NCBI RefSeq assembly: GCF_025699295.1
Contig: NZ_JAILWB010000013.1
Span: forward strand, 82,500-146,499
Origin: Hydrogenophaga sp.
GTDB taxonomy: Bacteria > Pseudomonadota > Gammaproteobacteria > Burkholderiales > Burkholderiaceae_C
Length of the DNA stretch: 64,000 nucleotides
Direction: 5' to 3'
Shown: positions 33,103 to 43,600 of the stretch, piece after piece
Layout of the letters: the number at the start of each line of letters is the position of its first letter
How positions within the stretch are numbered: position 1 is the stretch's first letter
Made by a program: the position numbers and the translations under genes
Notes under the pieces: generated by a model
Told to the model about the DNA's origin: nothing
Databases searched by the model: none
The model's input: the letters and a program-made list of their open reading frames with translations, nothing else

Positions 33103-33309
33103 TCAGCTCTGCTCGAAGCCAGGGTCGCTTTGCCCTTCCTTTTCGGGCAGCACGAAACTCTCACTGGCCCAGGCGCCCAGGTCCATCTCTTTGCAGCGCT
33201 CGCTGCAAAACGGGCGGTACCGATTGCTCGGCGCGAAGAGGCTGGGTCCATTGCAACCGGGGCACCGGACGGTTCTTGCGGGCCGGGGTCCTGATGCGTT
33301 ATCTCTCAT
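33103..33309 (-). CDS. yacG: DNA gyrase inhibitor YacG
   Basis: A 68-residue zinc protein: CPGC near residue 16 and CSERC near residue 35 form the four-cysteine site of YacG, which binds GyrB and blocks gyrase. YRPFCSERCKEMDLGAWA is the family core. It is last in a coaE-zapD-yacG run, as in E. coli, 10 bases after zapD. Confidence 0.93.
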   Translation of the reverse strand: MRDNASGPRPARTVRCPGCNGPSLFAPSNRYRPFCSERCKEMDLGAWASESFVLPEKEGQSDPGFEQS

Positions 33310-33319
33310 GAGAGGGACT

Positions 33320-34075
33320 TCAGGCGCAGAGGGTCAACTCGAACGCGGCATCTTCCTGGGCGGGGTGCAGGCGGTCGTCTTCGCCATGGCGCATCAGTCG
33401 CACCGACAGCATGAGCCGGTTGCCGCTGATCTCGGGAATCAACCCTTGCGAGGGATCGATCTGCAGTCGCAGCAACTGGAAGCTGCGGCCCTGCGGCAGG
33501 GTGAGCTGGAACTGCCCACCGGGCGCCACCACCTTCTGGGCCGAGCCGGAATCGCGCAGCATCTTGAGCAACTGCACGATGGATTCCGCCAGAGGTGCCA
33601 GAGGCATCGACCAGCGGTGCAGATCGGCGCGCCGTTCCTCGGCGCTGCGGTGTTGCCAGTGGTAGTACGCGGGCAGATCGAATTCGCATGTTCCACCGGG
33701 TATGCCGATGCGACTTCGAATGCTCATCAGCCAGTCGTTCTCGGTGAGGGACTGGCCGGTCTTGCCCGTCAGCTGGTTCAGCTGCGTGAAGCAGTCTTCA
33801 AGCTTCAGGATGACCTCGTCAAGCGCCTGCTCGGAGATCATCGGATTGCCACGGTAGCCGATGAGCTGCTGTTTGTGCCGGTCGAGGTCCTTGAGCACAT
33901 CCGACTTCATGTCGGCACGTGCAGCCACGTCCATGATCTCGAAGATCGTCTGGATGGCGTAGTGGTGGTCCAGCGGATGGCTGCGTGGTACCAGCTCGAC
34001 CATGCGGCGGAACAGCTGTTCAAGCCGCAGGTAAGTGCGAATGCGTTCGTTGAAGGGGTAGTCGTACAGGATCAC
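33320..34075 (-). CDS. zapD: cell division protein ZapD
   Basis: Cytoplasmic FtsZ-bundling factor (DUF1342/ZapD), about 251 residues. The N-terminal ILYDYPFNERIRTYLRLEQLF is the family signature; central RADMKSDVLKDLDRHKQQL and the C-terminal beta region follow. The start is uncertain: GTG at 34075 puts the signature at residue 2 as in relatives, while TTG at 34093 would add six residues. Neither has a clear Shine-Dalgarno; coupling to coaE, 24-42 bases upstream, is likely. Confidence 0.9.
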   Translation of the reverse strand: MILYDYPFNERIRTYLRLEQLFRRMVELVPRSHPLDHHYAIQTIFEIMDVAARADMKSDVLKDLDRHKQQLIGYRGNPMISEQALDEVILKLEDCFTQLNQLTGKTGQSLTENDWLMSIRSRIGIPGGTCEFDLPAYYHWQHRSAEERRADLHRWSMPLAPLAESIVQLLKMLRDSGSAQKVVAPGGQFQLTLPQGRSFQLLRLQIDPSQGLIPEISGNRLMLSVRLMRHGEDDRLHPAQEDAAFELTLCA

Positions 34076-34117
34076 GGCGGCGGGAAGTCGCAAGGCAAGG
34101 CGGCGGGGAGGCGTTCA

Positions 34118-34732
34118 TCATAGCCCGAACCGATTGGCCAGCCATTGCGCGGATTGCTCGAGCTCAGCGATGTCATTTCCGTCGTTGAACACCACCAGGT
34201 CAGCAGCTGCCAGGCGTGTGGCTCTCGGGCTCTGACTGCGCATCACCGACTCGGTGGTGGCGTGATCCCATCCACTTCGGATCTGAACGCGTCGCTTCTG
34301 GGTCTCGGGTGTGCAGTCAACCACCAGGACAAGATCCAGCTGGAAGCGCCAGCGAGGTGATTCGACGAGCAGGGGAACGTCGAAAACCAGGCAGCTCGCC
34401 GAGGAGGCGAGCGTCCGGCGCCCGATCTCCGCACTCACCAGCGGATGGACGATGCCCTCGAGGGTCTGGCGCGCCTCGGGCCGAGCGAAAACGTGTTCGC
34501 GCATGCGCTGTCGGTCGAGTGCACCATCCGCAGTGAGGAAATCGGGGCCAAAGATCTGTGCAATGGAGGGCATTGCAGCGCCCTTGGCGTCTGTGCAGGT
34601 GCGTGCAATCGCGTCGGCGTCGATCGTCTCGGCACCTCGGATTTGCAGCATGCGGGCCAGAGAACTCTTGCCACTGCCGATGCCACCCGTGAGACCCACC
34701 TTGAGCAGGGGGCGACGCTTCGATTCACTCAC
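34118..34732 (-). CDS. coaE: dephospho-CoA kinase
   Basis: Last enzyme of coenzyme A synthesis; phosphorylates the ribose 3'-OH of dephospho-CoA. The 204-residue protein has P-loop GGIGSGKS (residues 16-23), DADAIARTC, LVFDVPLLVES and DQQ-type lid arginines (ETQKRRVQIRSG). It starts at GTG 34732, which overlaps the pilD stop (GTGA). The pilD-coaE-zapD-yacG arrangement matches many proteobacteria. Confidence 0.94.
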   Translation of the reverse strand: MSESKRRPLLKVGLTGGIGSGKSSLARMLQIRGAETIDADAIARTCTDAKGAAMPSIAQIFGPDFLTADGALDRQRMREHVFARPEARQTLEGIVHPLVSAEIGRRTLASSASCLVFDVPLLVESPRWRFQLDLVLVVDCTPETQKRRVQIRSGWDHATTESVMRSQSPRATRLAAADLVVFNDGNDIAELEQSAQWLANRFGL

Positions 34733-35595
34733 AGCCCGATGGCGGCCAGGATGGCCGACGGGCCGAAAATCATCGAGCTCAAGCCGGCGAGTGCCAGGAA
34801 GGGCCCGAAAGGCACGTAGCCACCTTCGCGCAGCTGACCTTTGAGCTTGATGGCAATGCCGATCACCGCGCCGATCGCCGAGGCCATCAGAATCACCGGT
34901 ATCAGCGCCTGCCAGCCGAACCAGGCGCCAAAGACTGCGAAGAGCTTGAAGTCGCCGTAACCCATGCCTTCCTTGCCGGTAAGCAGCTTGAAGGCCCAGT
35001 AGATCAGCCACAACGAGAGATACCCCGCCACAGCGCCCCAGAGGGCATCTGGCAGCAGCGTGTCCGTCAACCGCAGTCCTGCGGCGCAGAGCCCTGCCCA
35101 GAGCAGCGGCAGCGTGATGTCGTCAGGCAGCAGCGTGGTGTCCCAGTCAATCGCGGCCAGCGCCAGTACCGCAGCGGAGAAGCCGCACCACGCGAGGGCC
35201 TCCCAGGTGCTCCCCCAGTGCCACCCGCACCAGGCGAACAACGCGGCCGTGGCCAGCTCGATGGCCGGGTAGCGCAGGCTGATGGGTGCCTTGCACTGGC
35301 TGCACTTACCCATCAGGGCGAGATAGCTGAACACGGGGATGTTCTCGAACCAGCGGATCTGGTGTCCGCAGTGAGGGCAGCGCGAGCGCGGGGTCATCAG
35401 ATTGAAGCGCGCCTTTTGGGGCACCTCTGTTGCTGAGGTCTGGCCTTGCGTTTCCTGAAGTTCGGCGCATTCGGCTGCCCAGCGCTGTTCCATCATCTTG
35501 GGCAGGCGATGGATCACCACATTGAGGAAACTGCCCACCAACAGACCCAACAAGCCCAGCAGCGCCGCTGCCGCTGCTCCGCCTGCCTCGAGCAT
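34729..35595 (-). CDS. pilD: prepilin peptidase/N-methyltransferase
   Basis: Inner-membrane aspartyl protease that cuts and N-methylates type IV prepilins and pseudopilins. The 288-residue protein has a first helix then GSFLNVVIHRLP, two zinc-type pairs (CPHCGH and CSQCKAP), PAIELATAALF, and the catalytic aspartates in AAIDWDTTLLPDD and GYGDFK. ATG 35595 overlaps the pilC stop. The substrates (pilin genes) are not in this window. Confidence 0.95.
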   Translation of the reverse strand: MLEAGGAAAAALLGLLGLLVGSFLNVVIHRLPKMMEQRWAAECAELQETQGQTSATEVPQKARFNLMTPRSRCPHCGHQIRWFENIPVFSYLALMGKCSQCKAPISLRYPAIELATAALFAWCGWHWGSTWEALAWCGFSAAVLALAAIDWDTTLLPDDITLPLLWAGLCAAGLRLTDTLLPDALWGAVAGYLSLWLIYWAFKLLTGKEGMGYGDFKLFAVFGAWFGWQALIPVILMASAIGAVIGIAIKLKGQLREGGYVPFGPFLALAGLSSMIFGPSAILAAIGL

Positions 35596-36812
35596 CAAAC
35601 CACCTGGCCCAGCTTGAAGATGGGCAGGTACATCGAAACCACGATGCCGCCGATGACCGTGCCCAGCACCACGATGATGATGGGCTCCATAAGGCTGGAA
35701 ATGCCGGCCACCATGTCATCAACCTCGGCTTCGTAGAAGTCAGCGGCCTTGCCCAGCATGTGGTCGATCGAGCCCGACTCCTCCCCGATGGCGCACATCT
35801 GCAGCACCATGGAAGGGAAGATGTTGGCGTTGGTCATGGCATTGGTCAGGCTGGTGCCGGTCGAGACTTCCTGCTGAATCCGCTCTGTGGCGATGGCATA
35901 GACCGAATTGCCCGACGCGCCGCCTACCGAATCCAGTGCCTCCACCAGCGGGACACCCGCCGCAAACATTGTTGCCAACGTACGTGTCCAGCGGGCGATG
36001 ACGGATTTTTCTATCAGGTCGCCGAAGATGGGAAGCTTGAGCAGCAGCCGGTCCATGAAGCGCTGCACCTTTTCATTGCGCCGCCAGGCCTGCATGAAGA
36101 AGTAGAAGCCGCCTCCCAGGCCGCCGAAGATCAACCACCAGTACTCGGTGAAGAACTCGCTCATCGCGATCACGAACAGCGTGGGGGCTGGAAGATCTGC
36201 GCCGAAAGAGGAGAAAACTTCCTTGAAAGAGGGAATCACGAAGATCATGATCACAGCCACCACCACGAAGGCCACGATGACGACGGCAATGGGGTACATC
36301 AATGCCGATTTGATTTTTGATTTGAGGGCCTCCGTCTTCTCCATGTACGTGGCCAGGCGGTCCAGCAACTCTTCCAGAATACCGGCCGCTTCACCCGCTT
36401 CCACCAGGTTGCAGTAGAGGCTGTCGAAGTACAGCGGGTTCTTGCGGAATGCGGCGCTTAGCGAGGTACCGGTTTCCACATCGGTCCGGATGTCGTTGAG
36501 CAGCTTGGTCACGCTGGGGTTGGCGTTGCCGCGACCGACGATATCAAAGGCCTGCAGCAACGGCACGCCGGCTTTCATCATGGTGGCGAGCTGGCGCGTG
36601 AAGATGGCAATGTCCTTGGGCTTGATCCGTTTGCCCGAGCTCATGCGGCGCTTCTTGACCTTGCCGGGCACGATGCCCTGCCTACGCAGCGCGGCCAGAA
36701 CCTGGTTCTCGCCCGCGGCCCGCGTTTCTCCTCGAACGACCTTGCCGTTGCGGTCCTTGCCCTCCCACTCGAAGACCAGTTCCTTGGTGTTTTTGGATAC
36801 TGCAGTTGCCAT
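35595..36812 (-). CDS. pilC: type IV pilus inner-membrane platform protein PilC
   Basis: Polytopic platform protein of the type IV pilus assembly machine, contacted by the PilB/PilT motors. The 405-residue protein has two T2SSF repeats (about residues 75-195 and 275-398), each with the pattern FTRQLATMMKAGVPLLQAFD and WTRTLATMFAAGVPLVEALD, and three membrane helices, the last near the C-terminus. It lies 32 bases after pilB. Confidence 0.96.
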   Translation of the reverse strand: MATAVSKNTKELVFEWEGKDRNGKVVRGETRAAGENQVLAALRRQGIVPGKVKKRRMSSGKRIKPKDIAIFTRQLATMMKAGVPLLQAFDIVGRGNANPSVTKLLNDIRTDVETGTSLSAAFRKNPLYFDSLYCNLVEAGEAAGILEELLDRLATYMEKTEALKSKIKSALMYPIAVVIVAFVVVAVIMIFVIPSFKEVFSSFGADLPAPTLFVIAMSEFFTEYWWLIFGGLGGGFYFFMQAWRRNEKVQRFMDRLLLKLPIFGDLIEKSVIARWTRTLATMFAAGVPLVEALDSVGGASGNSVYAIATERIQQEVSTGTSLTNAMTNANIFPSMVLQMCAIGEESGSIDHMLGKAADFYEAEVDDMVAGISSLMEPIIIVVLGTVIGGIVVSMYLPIFKLGQVV

Positions 36813-36844
36813 GGTGTCCTCTGAGGCTTGTGTCTAGCGCTGCG

Positions 36845-38578
36845 TCACTCGTTAGTCACGCTGAGCACTTCTTCCAGCGAAGTCATGCCGAGCTTTACCT
36901 TGAGCAGCCCGGATTCGCGCAGTGTGCGAACCCCTTCCTTGCCGGCTTGCTGAGCGATGTCCAATGCGCTGCCGCCGCGCAGGATGATGCGCTGAATCTC
37001 TTCCGAAATCGGCATCACCTGGTAGATGCCGACACGGCCCTTGTAGCCGTTGTTGCACGCCGAGCAGCCGACCGGTTTGTAAGGTGTCCAGGTGCCGTCA
37101 AGATCCTCGGCCTTGAAGCCGGCGTCCACCAGGGCCTTGCGCGGCACGTCAAGCGGTGCCTTGCAGGTCGCGCAAAGGCGTCGCGCCAGTCGCTGCGCGG
37201 TGATCAGGATCACGCTGGAGGCGATGTTGAACGTGGGGATGCCCATGTTCATCATCCGGGTCAGCGTGGTGGGTGCGTCGTTGGTGTGAAGGGTGGACAG
37301 CACCATGTGACCGGTCTGGGCCGCCTTGATCGAGATGTCGGCGGTTTCCAGGTCGCGTATCTCGCCCACCATGATGACGTCGGGATCCTGACGCAGGAAA
37401 GCCTTGAGCGCCGCCGCGAAGGTAAGGCCCGCCTTCTCGTTGACGTTGACCTGGTTGACACCCGGCAAATTGATTTCGGACGGATCCTCGGCCGTGGAGA
37501 TGTTGATGCCTGGCTTGTTCAGGATGTTCAGGCAGGTGTAGAGTGACACCGTCTTGCCCGAGCCGGTAGGCCCGGTCACCAGCACCATACCGTAGGGCCG
37601 GCTGATCGCGCTCATCAGCCGTTCCTTTTCCTCCGGCTCATACCCCAGCGCGTCGATGCCGACCTTGGCGCTGCTCGGATCGAGGATACGGATCACGATC
37701 TTTTCGCCGAACAGGGTCGGCAAGGTACTGACCCGGAAGTCAATCACGCGCTCCGGCCCGATCTTGAGCTTCATCCGCCCATCCTGCGGCACCCGCTTTT
37801 CGGAGATGTCCATGCGGGAAATCACCTTGATGCGTGACGCGAGCTTGTCCTTGATGGCGACTGGCGGAGACGCGATTTCGCGTAACTCACCGTCGACCCG
37901 GAAGCGCACGCGGTAGTTGTGTTCGTAGGGCTCGAAGTGCAGATCAGAAGCACGCATGTTGAAGGCGTCGATCAGCATCTTGTGCAGGAACTTGACCACG
38001 GGCGCGTCGTCGACTTCCGAGGACTTGTCAGCCGCATCGCTTGTCGTCGTATCGGTAGCGACTTCGTCAAACTCGAAATCGCCACCGATGATGTTGTCCA
38101 TCGTGTCGTTGACACTGGTGGTCTGGGTTTCCACCAGCTTGCTGAGCTTGTCGTACTCGGCGATGACCCAGTCAACGCCCATCTGCGTGGCGAACTTGAT
38201 CTTTTCTGCGGCCTGCTGATCGGACGGATCGGCCGTTGCCACCATCAGGCGGTTGTTGCGCTTGCTCAGTACGACGATACGGTAATCGGCGCAGATCTTG
38301 GGGTCGAGCAGGCCGCTGGGAAGGCGCTGGACGTCGATGGCGTCCAGATCAAGCAAGGGTGCCGCAAAGGCCACCGACATCGTATGCGCCAGGTCCGAAG
38401 GGGATACCGCACCCGAACCCGTCAGTTCCGCAATGAAGCTGGTTCGGCCGCCCTGCGCTTTGCGGTAGAGGTCTTCTGCCGCCTTCTGACCGAGTTTGCC
38501 AGCGGACACGAGCGCGCGGCCCAGGCCGGGCAAGGCCATGGAGGGGGTATCCTGGGGGGCAGTTTCGACGGACGCCAT
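36845..38578 (-). CDS. pilB: type IV pilus extension ATPase PilB
   Basis: Hexameric cytoplasmic ATPase that powers pilus growth. The 577-residue protein has an N-terminal MshEN/T2SSE-N domain (about residues 30-150), Walker A GPTGSGKT (about 334-341), the Asp and His boxes around EDPSEINLPG and RQDPDVIMVGEIRD, and a tetracysteine zinc motif (CATCKAPLD near 468 and CSACNNG near 505). AATCTA read on minus (TAGATT) ends eight bases before the ATG and no Shine-Dalgarno is seen. The gene heads pilBCD-coaE-zapD-yacG. Confidence 0.96.
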   Translation of the reverse strand: MASVETAPQDTPSMALPGLGRALVSAGKLGQKAAEDLYRKAQGGRTSFIAELTGSGAVSPSDLAHTMSVAFAAPLLDLDAIDVQRLPSGLLDPKICADYRIVVLSKRNNRLMVATADPSDQQAAEKIKFATQMGVDWVIAEYDKLSKLVETQTTSVNDTMDNIIGGDFEFDEVATDTTTSDAADKSSEVDDAPVVKFLHKMLIDAFNMRASDLHFEPYEHNYRVRFRVDGELREIASPPVAIKDKLASRIKVISRMDISEKRVPQDGRMKLKIGPERVIDFRVSTLPTLFGEKIVIRILDPSSAKVGIDALGYEPEEKERLMSAISRPYGMVLVTGPTGSGKTVSLYTCLNILNKPGINISTAEDPSEINLPGVNQVNVNEKAGLTFAAALKAFLRQDPDVIMVGEIRDLETADISIKAAQTGHMVLSTLHTNDAPTTLTRMMNMGIPTFNIASSVILITAQRLARRLCATCKAPLDVPRKALVDAGFKAEDLDGTWTPYKPVGCSACNNGYKGRVGIYQVMPISEEIQRIILRGGSALDIAQQAGKEGVRTLRESGLLKVKLGMTSLEEVLSVTNE

Positions 38579-38741
38579 AGGGCTGTAATCTATCGTAAAT
38601 CAAGGACTTGCCCGTCACTATTGAGGCAACTTGTCTTGAAAATGCGGGTTCCCCCGTACCGGGCGTTGTATCAAGGACGCGAAAAGCGACCGTTGTGCAC
38701 CCTATCGGCGTGGAGCGGGGTGTTCTGAAGGGGGAAGAAAC

Positions 38742-38818
38742 TGGTCGGGGTGAGAGGATTCGAACCTCCGGCCTCTACGTCCCGAACGTAGCGCTCTACC
38801 AGGCTAAGCTACACCCCG
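38742..38818 (-). tRNA. tRNA-Pro (anticodon CGG)
   Basis: A complete cloverleaf on the minus strand: acceptor CGGGGTG pairs with CACCCCG, D-loop with AGCCTGGTAG, anticodon stem CTACG/CGTAG with loop TTCGGGA (anticodon CGG), T-loop TTCGAAT, discriminator A and encoded CCA. It reads the CCG codon. It lies between ispB and pilB on the same strand; the 163 bases between it and pilB hold no gene I can recognise. Confidence 0.96.
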
Positions 38819-38867
38819 ATGGACCTGCTGGTCAATCTTGAGGCGGTCGAAAACCGCCCCTGGCCGC

Positions 38868-39851
38868 CTAGGATCGCCGTTCAAGCAGGCCAGCCGCCAA
38901 TTGTAGCAAAGCCCCGCTATATGCATTCGCTGGCAGTCGCCGGGCGGCGTCGATCGCGCGCTGGGCTTCGGCGTGCGCACAGGATCTGGCAGCCTCGAGT
39001 GCACCTGTCTGCATGATGATGTCCCGGATGGTGTTCAGGTGGGCCAGGTCTCCCAGCTCGATGGCCTGCCGAATGAGCGCCTTCTGCGAGTCCGAGCCGG
39101 ACCGCAAGGCGCAGATGATGGGGAGAGTGACCTTGCCCTCACGCAGGTCGTCACCCAGGTTCTTGCCCAGTTCGTCGGCGCTGCCCTCGTAGTCCAGCAC
39201 GTCGTCTACGACCTGAAAAGCGGTGCCCAGAGCCTGACCATACTGTGCGCACAGTGCCTCAGTCTGGGCGTCCGCCGCGGCCAGTATCGGGGCGAGGCGG
39301 GCACTGGCTTCAAACAGTTTCGCCGTCTTGGAGCGGATCACACGCAGGTATCCCGCCTCGTCAATGGACGCGTCGTGCATGTTCATGAGTTGCAGTACTT
39401 CGCCCTCGGCGATCACGTTGGTTGCGTCCGAAAGCACCTGCATGACGCGCATGTCGTTGATGTCGACCATCATCTGAAAGGCGCGGGAATACAGGAAATC
39501 GCCGACGAGCACGCTCGCCGCATTGCCAAAACGCTCATTGGCGGTCGGACGGCCACGGCGCAGGGTGGATTCATCCACCACATCGTCATGCAGCAATGTG
39601 GCCGTATGGATGAACTCAACCACGGCGGCGAGGGTATGGCGTTTGGGATTCTGGTTCTCGATCGCGCCACTCATCAGTAGAAGAAGGGCTGGGCGCAGAC
39701 GCTTTCCGCCAGCTGAGATGATGTACTGGGCCACCTCTTTCACCAGGGGCACCTCGGTGGTCAGGCGTTCGCTGATGACCTGGTCCACCTGCAACATGTC
39801 GGATTGGATCAGATCCAGAGGGCTGATGGCTTGTGCGGAGGGCGTGGTCAA
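38868..39851 (-). CDS. ispB: polyprenyl diphosphate synthase (octaprenyl type)
   Basis: Trans-isoprenyl diphosphate synthase that makes the ubiquinone side chain (usually C40 in these bacteria). The about 327-residue protein has [12 protein letters not shown], the first Asp-rich motif [10 protein letters not shown] (D89, D90, D93), RRGRPTAN, and the second motif [10 protein letters not shown] near residue 216. No ATG fits; TTG 39851 gives the expected N-terminus, so the start is moderately uncertain. A minus-strand TATAAT at 39889-39894 may be its -10. The exact chain length cannot be read from sequence by eye. Confidence 0.93.
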   Translation of the reverse strand: MTTPSAQAISPLDLIQSDMLQVDQVISERLTTEVPLVKEVAQYIISAGGKRLRPALLLLMSGAIENQNPKRHTLAAVVEFIHTATLLHDDVVDESTLRRGRPTANERFGNAASVLVGDFLYSRAFQMMVDINDMRVMQVLSDATNVIAEGEVLQLMNMHDASIDEAGYLRVIRSKTAKLFEASARLAPILAAADAQTEALCAQYGQALGTAFQVVDDVLDYEGSADELGKNLGDDLREGKVTLPIICALRSGSDSQKALIRQAIELGDLAHLNTIRDIIMQTGALEAARSCAHAEAQRAIDAARRLPANAYSGALLQLAAGLLERRS

Positions 39852-39888
39852 GATGGTTGTGTTCGTGCGGCGCTTGCAGAGGGGCACG

Positions 39889-39894
39889 ATTATA
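39889..39894 (-). promoter_or_regulatory. possible -10 element for ispB
   Basis: A perfect TATAAT on the minus strand, 37 bases upstream of the likely TTG start, in otherwise GC-rich sequence. The -35 region at normal spacing is poor, so this is a candidate only. Confidence 0.4.
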
Positions 39895-39969
39895 GGAAGC
39901 GTGTGAAATGCCAGGAGGTGCGCGCGCTGGCGGGTACGCCCCTGGCCCGTGGCCCTCCCCATGCCCGAC

Positions 39970-39998
39970 TTGTCGGCTTTTCCCGTACATGCTACACT
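39970..39998 (+). promoter_or_regulatory. promoter of the rplU-rpmA operon
   Basis: TTGTCG (39970-39975) and TACACT (39993-39998) are separated by exactly 17 bases, giving a good sigma-70 promoter. Initiation would fall near 40005, leaving a leader of about 57 bases that contains the hairpin at 40012-40046. Confidence 0.65.
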
Positions 39999-40011
39999 CG
40001 CGGGCTCGGCG

Positions 40012-40046
40012 GAATTCCGTCCCCCGGGCTTCCATTCGTGGAATTC
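40012..40046 (+). promoter_or_regulatory. leader hairpin before rplU
   Basis: A perfect seven-base-pair stem (GAATTCC at 40012-40018, GGAATTC at 40040-40046) encloses a 21-base GC-rich loop, immediately before the Shine-Dalgarno AAGAGG (40051-40056). The position suits a translational or autoregulatory leader such as those described for L21 operons in other bacteria; the link is inferred from position only. Confidence 0.45.
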
Positions 40047-40061
40047 ATTCAAGAGGTTCAT

Positions 40062-40373
40062 ATGTACGCGGTCATAAAAACCGGTGGCAAACAGTATCGT
40101 GTTGCTGCTGGCGAAAAAATTAAAGTAGAACAGATTGCTGCGGATGTGGGCCAAGAGATCGTGTTTGACCAGGTCCTGGCTGTCGGTAACGGCACCGAGA
40201 TCAAGGTGGGCACTCCCTTGGTTTCCGGCGCAACGGTCACGGTCACGGTGTTGGCTCATGGCAGGCACGACAAGGTCAGCATCTTCAAGATGCGCCGTCG
40301 CAAGCACTACCAGAAGCGCCAGGGTCACCGGCAGAATTTCACCGAACTGCAGATTGCATCGATCGCAGCCTGA
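40062..40373 (+). CDS. rplU: 50S ribosomal protein L21
   Basis: A 103-residue ribosomal protein that binds 23S rRNA near L20. It begins [17 protein letters not shown] and has the basic signature [17 protein letters not shown] near residues 75-91. AAGAGG precedes the ATG. rpmA follows 13 bases after its stop, the universal L21-L27 pair. Confidence 0.98.
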   Translation: MYAVIKTGGKQYRVAAGEKIKVEQIAADVGQEIVFDQVLAVGNGTEIKVGTPLVSGATVTVTVLAHGRHDKVSIFKMRRRKHYQKRQGHRQNFTELQIASIAA

Positions 40374-40386
40374 GGAGTAAGTCAAC

Positions 40387-40644
40387 ATGGCACAGAAAAA
40401 AGGCGGCGGCTCAACGCGAAACGGGCGCGATTCCAAGCCCAAGATGCTGGGCGTGAAAGCGTTTGGCGGCGAACTGGTCAGCGCGGGCTCGATCATCGTG
40501 CGTCAGCGTGGCACCAAGTTCCACCCCGGCGTTAACGTGGGCTTGGGCAAGGATCACACGATCTTTGCGACGGTCGATGGCCACGTCACCTTTGCTGTCA
40601 AAGGTGCACTGAATCGCCAGGTCGTCAGCATCACCCCCGTTTGA
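40387..40644 (+). CDS. rpmA: 50S ribosomal protein L27
   Basis: An 85-residue ribosomal protein whose N-terminal tail reaches the peptidyl transferase centre. It starts [16 protein letters not shown] with no cleavable leader (unlike Firmicutes L27), and has [22 protein letters not shown] lies just upstream. An intrinsic terminator lies 70 bases past the stop. Confidence 0.98.
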   Translation: MAQKKGGGSTRNGRDSKPKMLGVKAFGGELVSAGSIIVRQRGTKFHPGVNVGLGKDHTIFATVDGHVTFAVKGALNRQVVSITPV

Positions 40645-40713
40645 ACGGGATTTCATTGCTGCTCGATCGAAGAGTCCGGGCGGTGTGATGGACACAGGTG
40701 ATGTGTCGAATGC

Positions 40714-41856
<1,143 letters not shown>

Positions 41857-41875
41857 ACCCCAAGGACTTGGCGTC

Positions 41876-43057
41876 ATGGACACCACCTTTCCCGCACAAC
41901 TGGGCGACGCGCTGAACATGTCCGGCTCCGCACCGGTTGCCGTGTGCAAAGGGGCGCGCCGCATTGTGGTCAAGGTGGGGTCGAGCCTTGTAACCAATGA
42001 CGGGCGCGGACTGGATGAAGAAGCCATCGAGCAGTGGAGCCGGCAGCTCGCAGCCCTTGTGCAACAGGGGCGTGAGGTCATCATGGTCAGCAGTGGCGCG
42101 GTGGCCGAGGGCATGAAGCGGTTGGGATGGCGTGTTCGACCCCGGGAAGTCAACGAGCTCCAGGCGGCAGCTGCGGTCGGGCAGATGGGCCTGGTGCAGA
42201 TGTACGAAAGCAAGCTGCGTGGCTGCGGCGTGGGCAGCGCCCAGGTGCTGCTGACGCACGCCGACCTGGCCGACAGGGAGCGCTACCTGAACGCTCGCTC
42301 GACCTTGCTGACCTTGTTGCAGTTGGGTGTCGTGCCGGTGATCAACGAGAACGACACAGTCGTCAACGACGAAATCAAGTTCGGCGACAACGACACGCTT
42401 GGTGCGCTCGTGGCCAATCTGGTGGAGGCTGACGTGCTGGTGATCCTCACGGACCAGCGCGGTCTGTACTCCGCCGATCCGCGGCGCGACACTTCGGCCC
42501 AATTTGTTCAGGTGGCACGTGCCGGGGACGTGCGGCTGGAGGCCATGGCTGGTGGGGCTGGAACCGGTATCGGCAAGGGCGGAATGATCACCAAAATACT
42601 GGCCGCCAAGCGGGCGGCCGGTTCGGGGGCATCCACAGTGATTGCCTGGGGGCGAGAACCCGATGTGTTGCTGCGGCTTGCGGCGGGCGAAGCCATTGGC
42701 ACATGCCTGATGGCCCAGACACCAAAGAACCAGGCGCGCAAACGCTGGATTGCCGACCATCTGCAGTTGCGTGGTGCCGTGGTGGTGGACGATGGCGCGG
42801 TAGGCAAGATCGTTGGCGAGGGCAAGAGCTTGCTGCCGATCGGCATGACGGCGGTGGAGGGGGACTTTTCCCGCGGCGACGTCATCGCCGTGCGCGATGC
42901 GCGCGGGGTGGAAGTGGCTCGTGGCCTGGCCAACTACGCGAGCAGCGAGGCGCGGCTCATTTGCCGCAAGTCTTCCGTGGACTTCGAACGCCTGCTGGGC
43001 TACGTGGCTGAGCACGAAATGATCCACCGCGACAACCTCGTGTTGACACGGGCTTGA
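41876..43057 (+). CDS. proB: glutamate 5-kinase
   Basis: First enzyme of proline synthesis; phosphorylates glutamate. The 393-residue protein has the amino-acid kinase domain ([55 protein letters not shown]) and a C-terminal PUA domain (about residues 295-385). ATG 41876 has weak upstream GGACTTGG; ATG 41918 would drop 14 non-conserved residues and is possible. It follows obgE by 19 bases. Confidence 0.96.
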   Translation: MDTTFPAQLGDALNMSGSAPVAVCKGARRIVVKVGSSLVTNDGRGLDEEAIEQWSRQLAALVQQGREVIMVSSGAVAEGMKRLGWRVRPREVNELQAAAAVGQMGLVQMYESKLRGCGVGSAQVLLTHADLADRERYLNARSTLLTLLQLGVVPVINENDTVVNDEIKFGDNDTLGALVANLVEADVLVILTDQRGLYSADPRRDTSAQFVQVARAGDVRLEAMAGGAGTGIGKGGMITKILAAKRAAGSGASTVIAWGREPDVLLRLAAGEAIGTCLMAQTPKNQARKRWIADHLQLRGAVVVDDGAVGKIVGEGKSLLPIGMTAVEGDFSRGDVIAVRDARGVEVARGLANYASSEARLICRKSSVDFERLLGYVAEHEMIHRDNLVLTRA

Positions 43058-43075
43058 GCCCGAGTGCTGGCGCCG

Positions 43076-43600
43076 TCATTGGCCGCTGTGGGGTCGTCCG
43101 TTCTTCAATGTGCGCAGGATTCTTCGGGCGTCGCCCGTGACGGTGCGGCCTTCGCAGATTCCCGCGCGGGCCAGCATCATGGCAGGACGGGTGAACCCAC
43201 TGAATGACAGCGCCTGCCATTCTTCCTTTGAGTCGGTGTTCCAGCTGTCGCGGTTGTCCCAGCGTCCATAGGTCTTGACCTCGGCGGTCTCGCAGCGGAT
43301 TCCCTGATACAACGCATTGAGCGCGCCGCTGGAGCTGCGCGCGACCAGCACATAGCGCACCACGCCATCGTTCCCTACGGAGAGGGTCTCGGGATCGATG
43401 CCGTAGGTCAGGGCGGAGTCCCGCTTGACCTCGAAGATCTGCAACCGATCGGCGTTGAACATAGCTGGGAGAGCGACTGCAGCTTCCTGCCACGGCGGAT
43501 CGTCGGTTTGAGCACGCGCTTCCTGGGAGATACAAAGAAAACTGGTCAACGCGCTGACAGCTACGGCGATGTGCAGCGACCGGTGAAAGGCATGGGTCAT
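43076..43600 (-). CDS. CNP1-like family exported protein
   Basis: A 174-residue protein with a Sec signal peptide (likely cleavage after ARA, residue 30) and the CNP1-like domain ([46 protein letters not shown]). Cysteines in IRCETAEV and AGICEG may pair. The family is found in Neisseria and Burkholderiales; the function is unknown. The ATG overlaps the rppH stop, so it is coupled to RNA-decay enzyme RppH, an odd pairing for an exported protein. Confidence 0.82.
   Translation of the reverse strand: MTHAFHRSLHIAVAVSALTSFLCISQEARAQTDDPPWQEAAVALPAMFNADRLQIFEVKRDSALTYGIDPETLSVGNDGVVRYVLVARSSSGALNALYQGIRCETAEVKTYGRWDNRDSWNTDSKEEWQALSFSGFTRPAMMLARAGICEGRTVTGDARRILRTLKNGRPHSGQ

Noticed and set aside
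38579..38741. A sigma-54 promoter or pilin gene between tRNA-Pro and pilB
   Set aside because: No GG-N10-GC pattern at proper spacing and no open frame with a prepilin leader could be seen.
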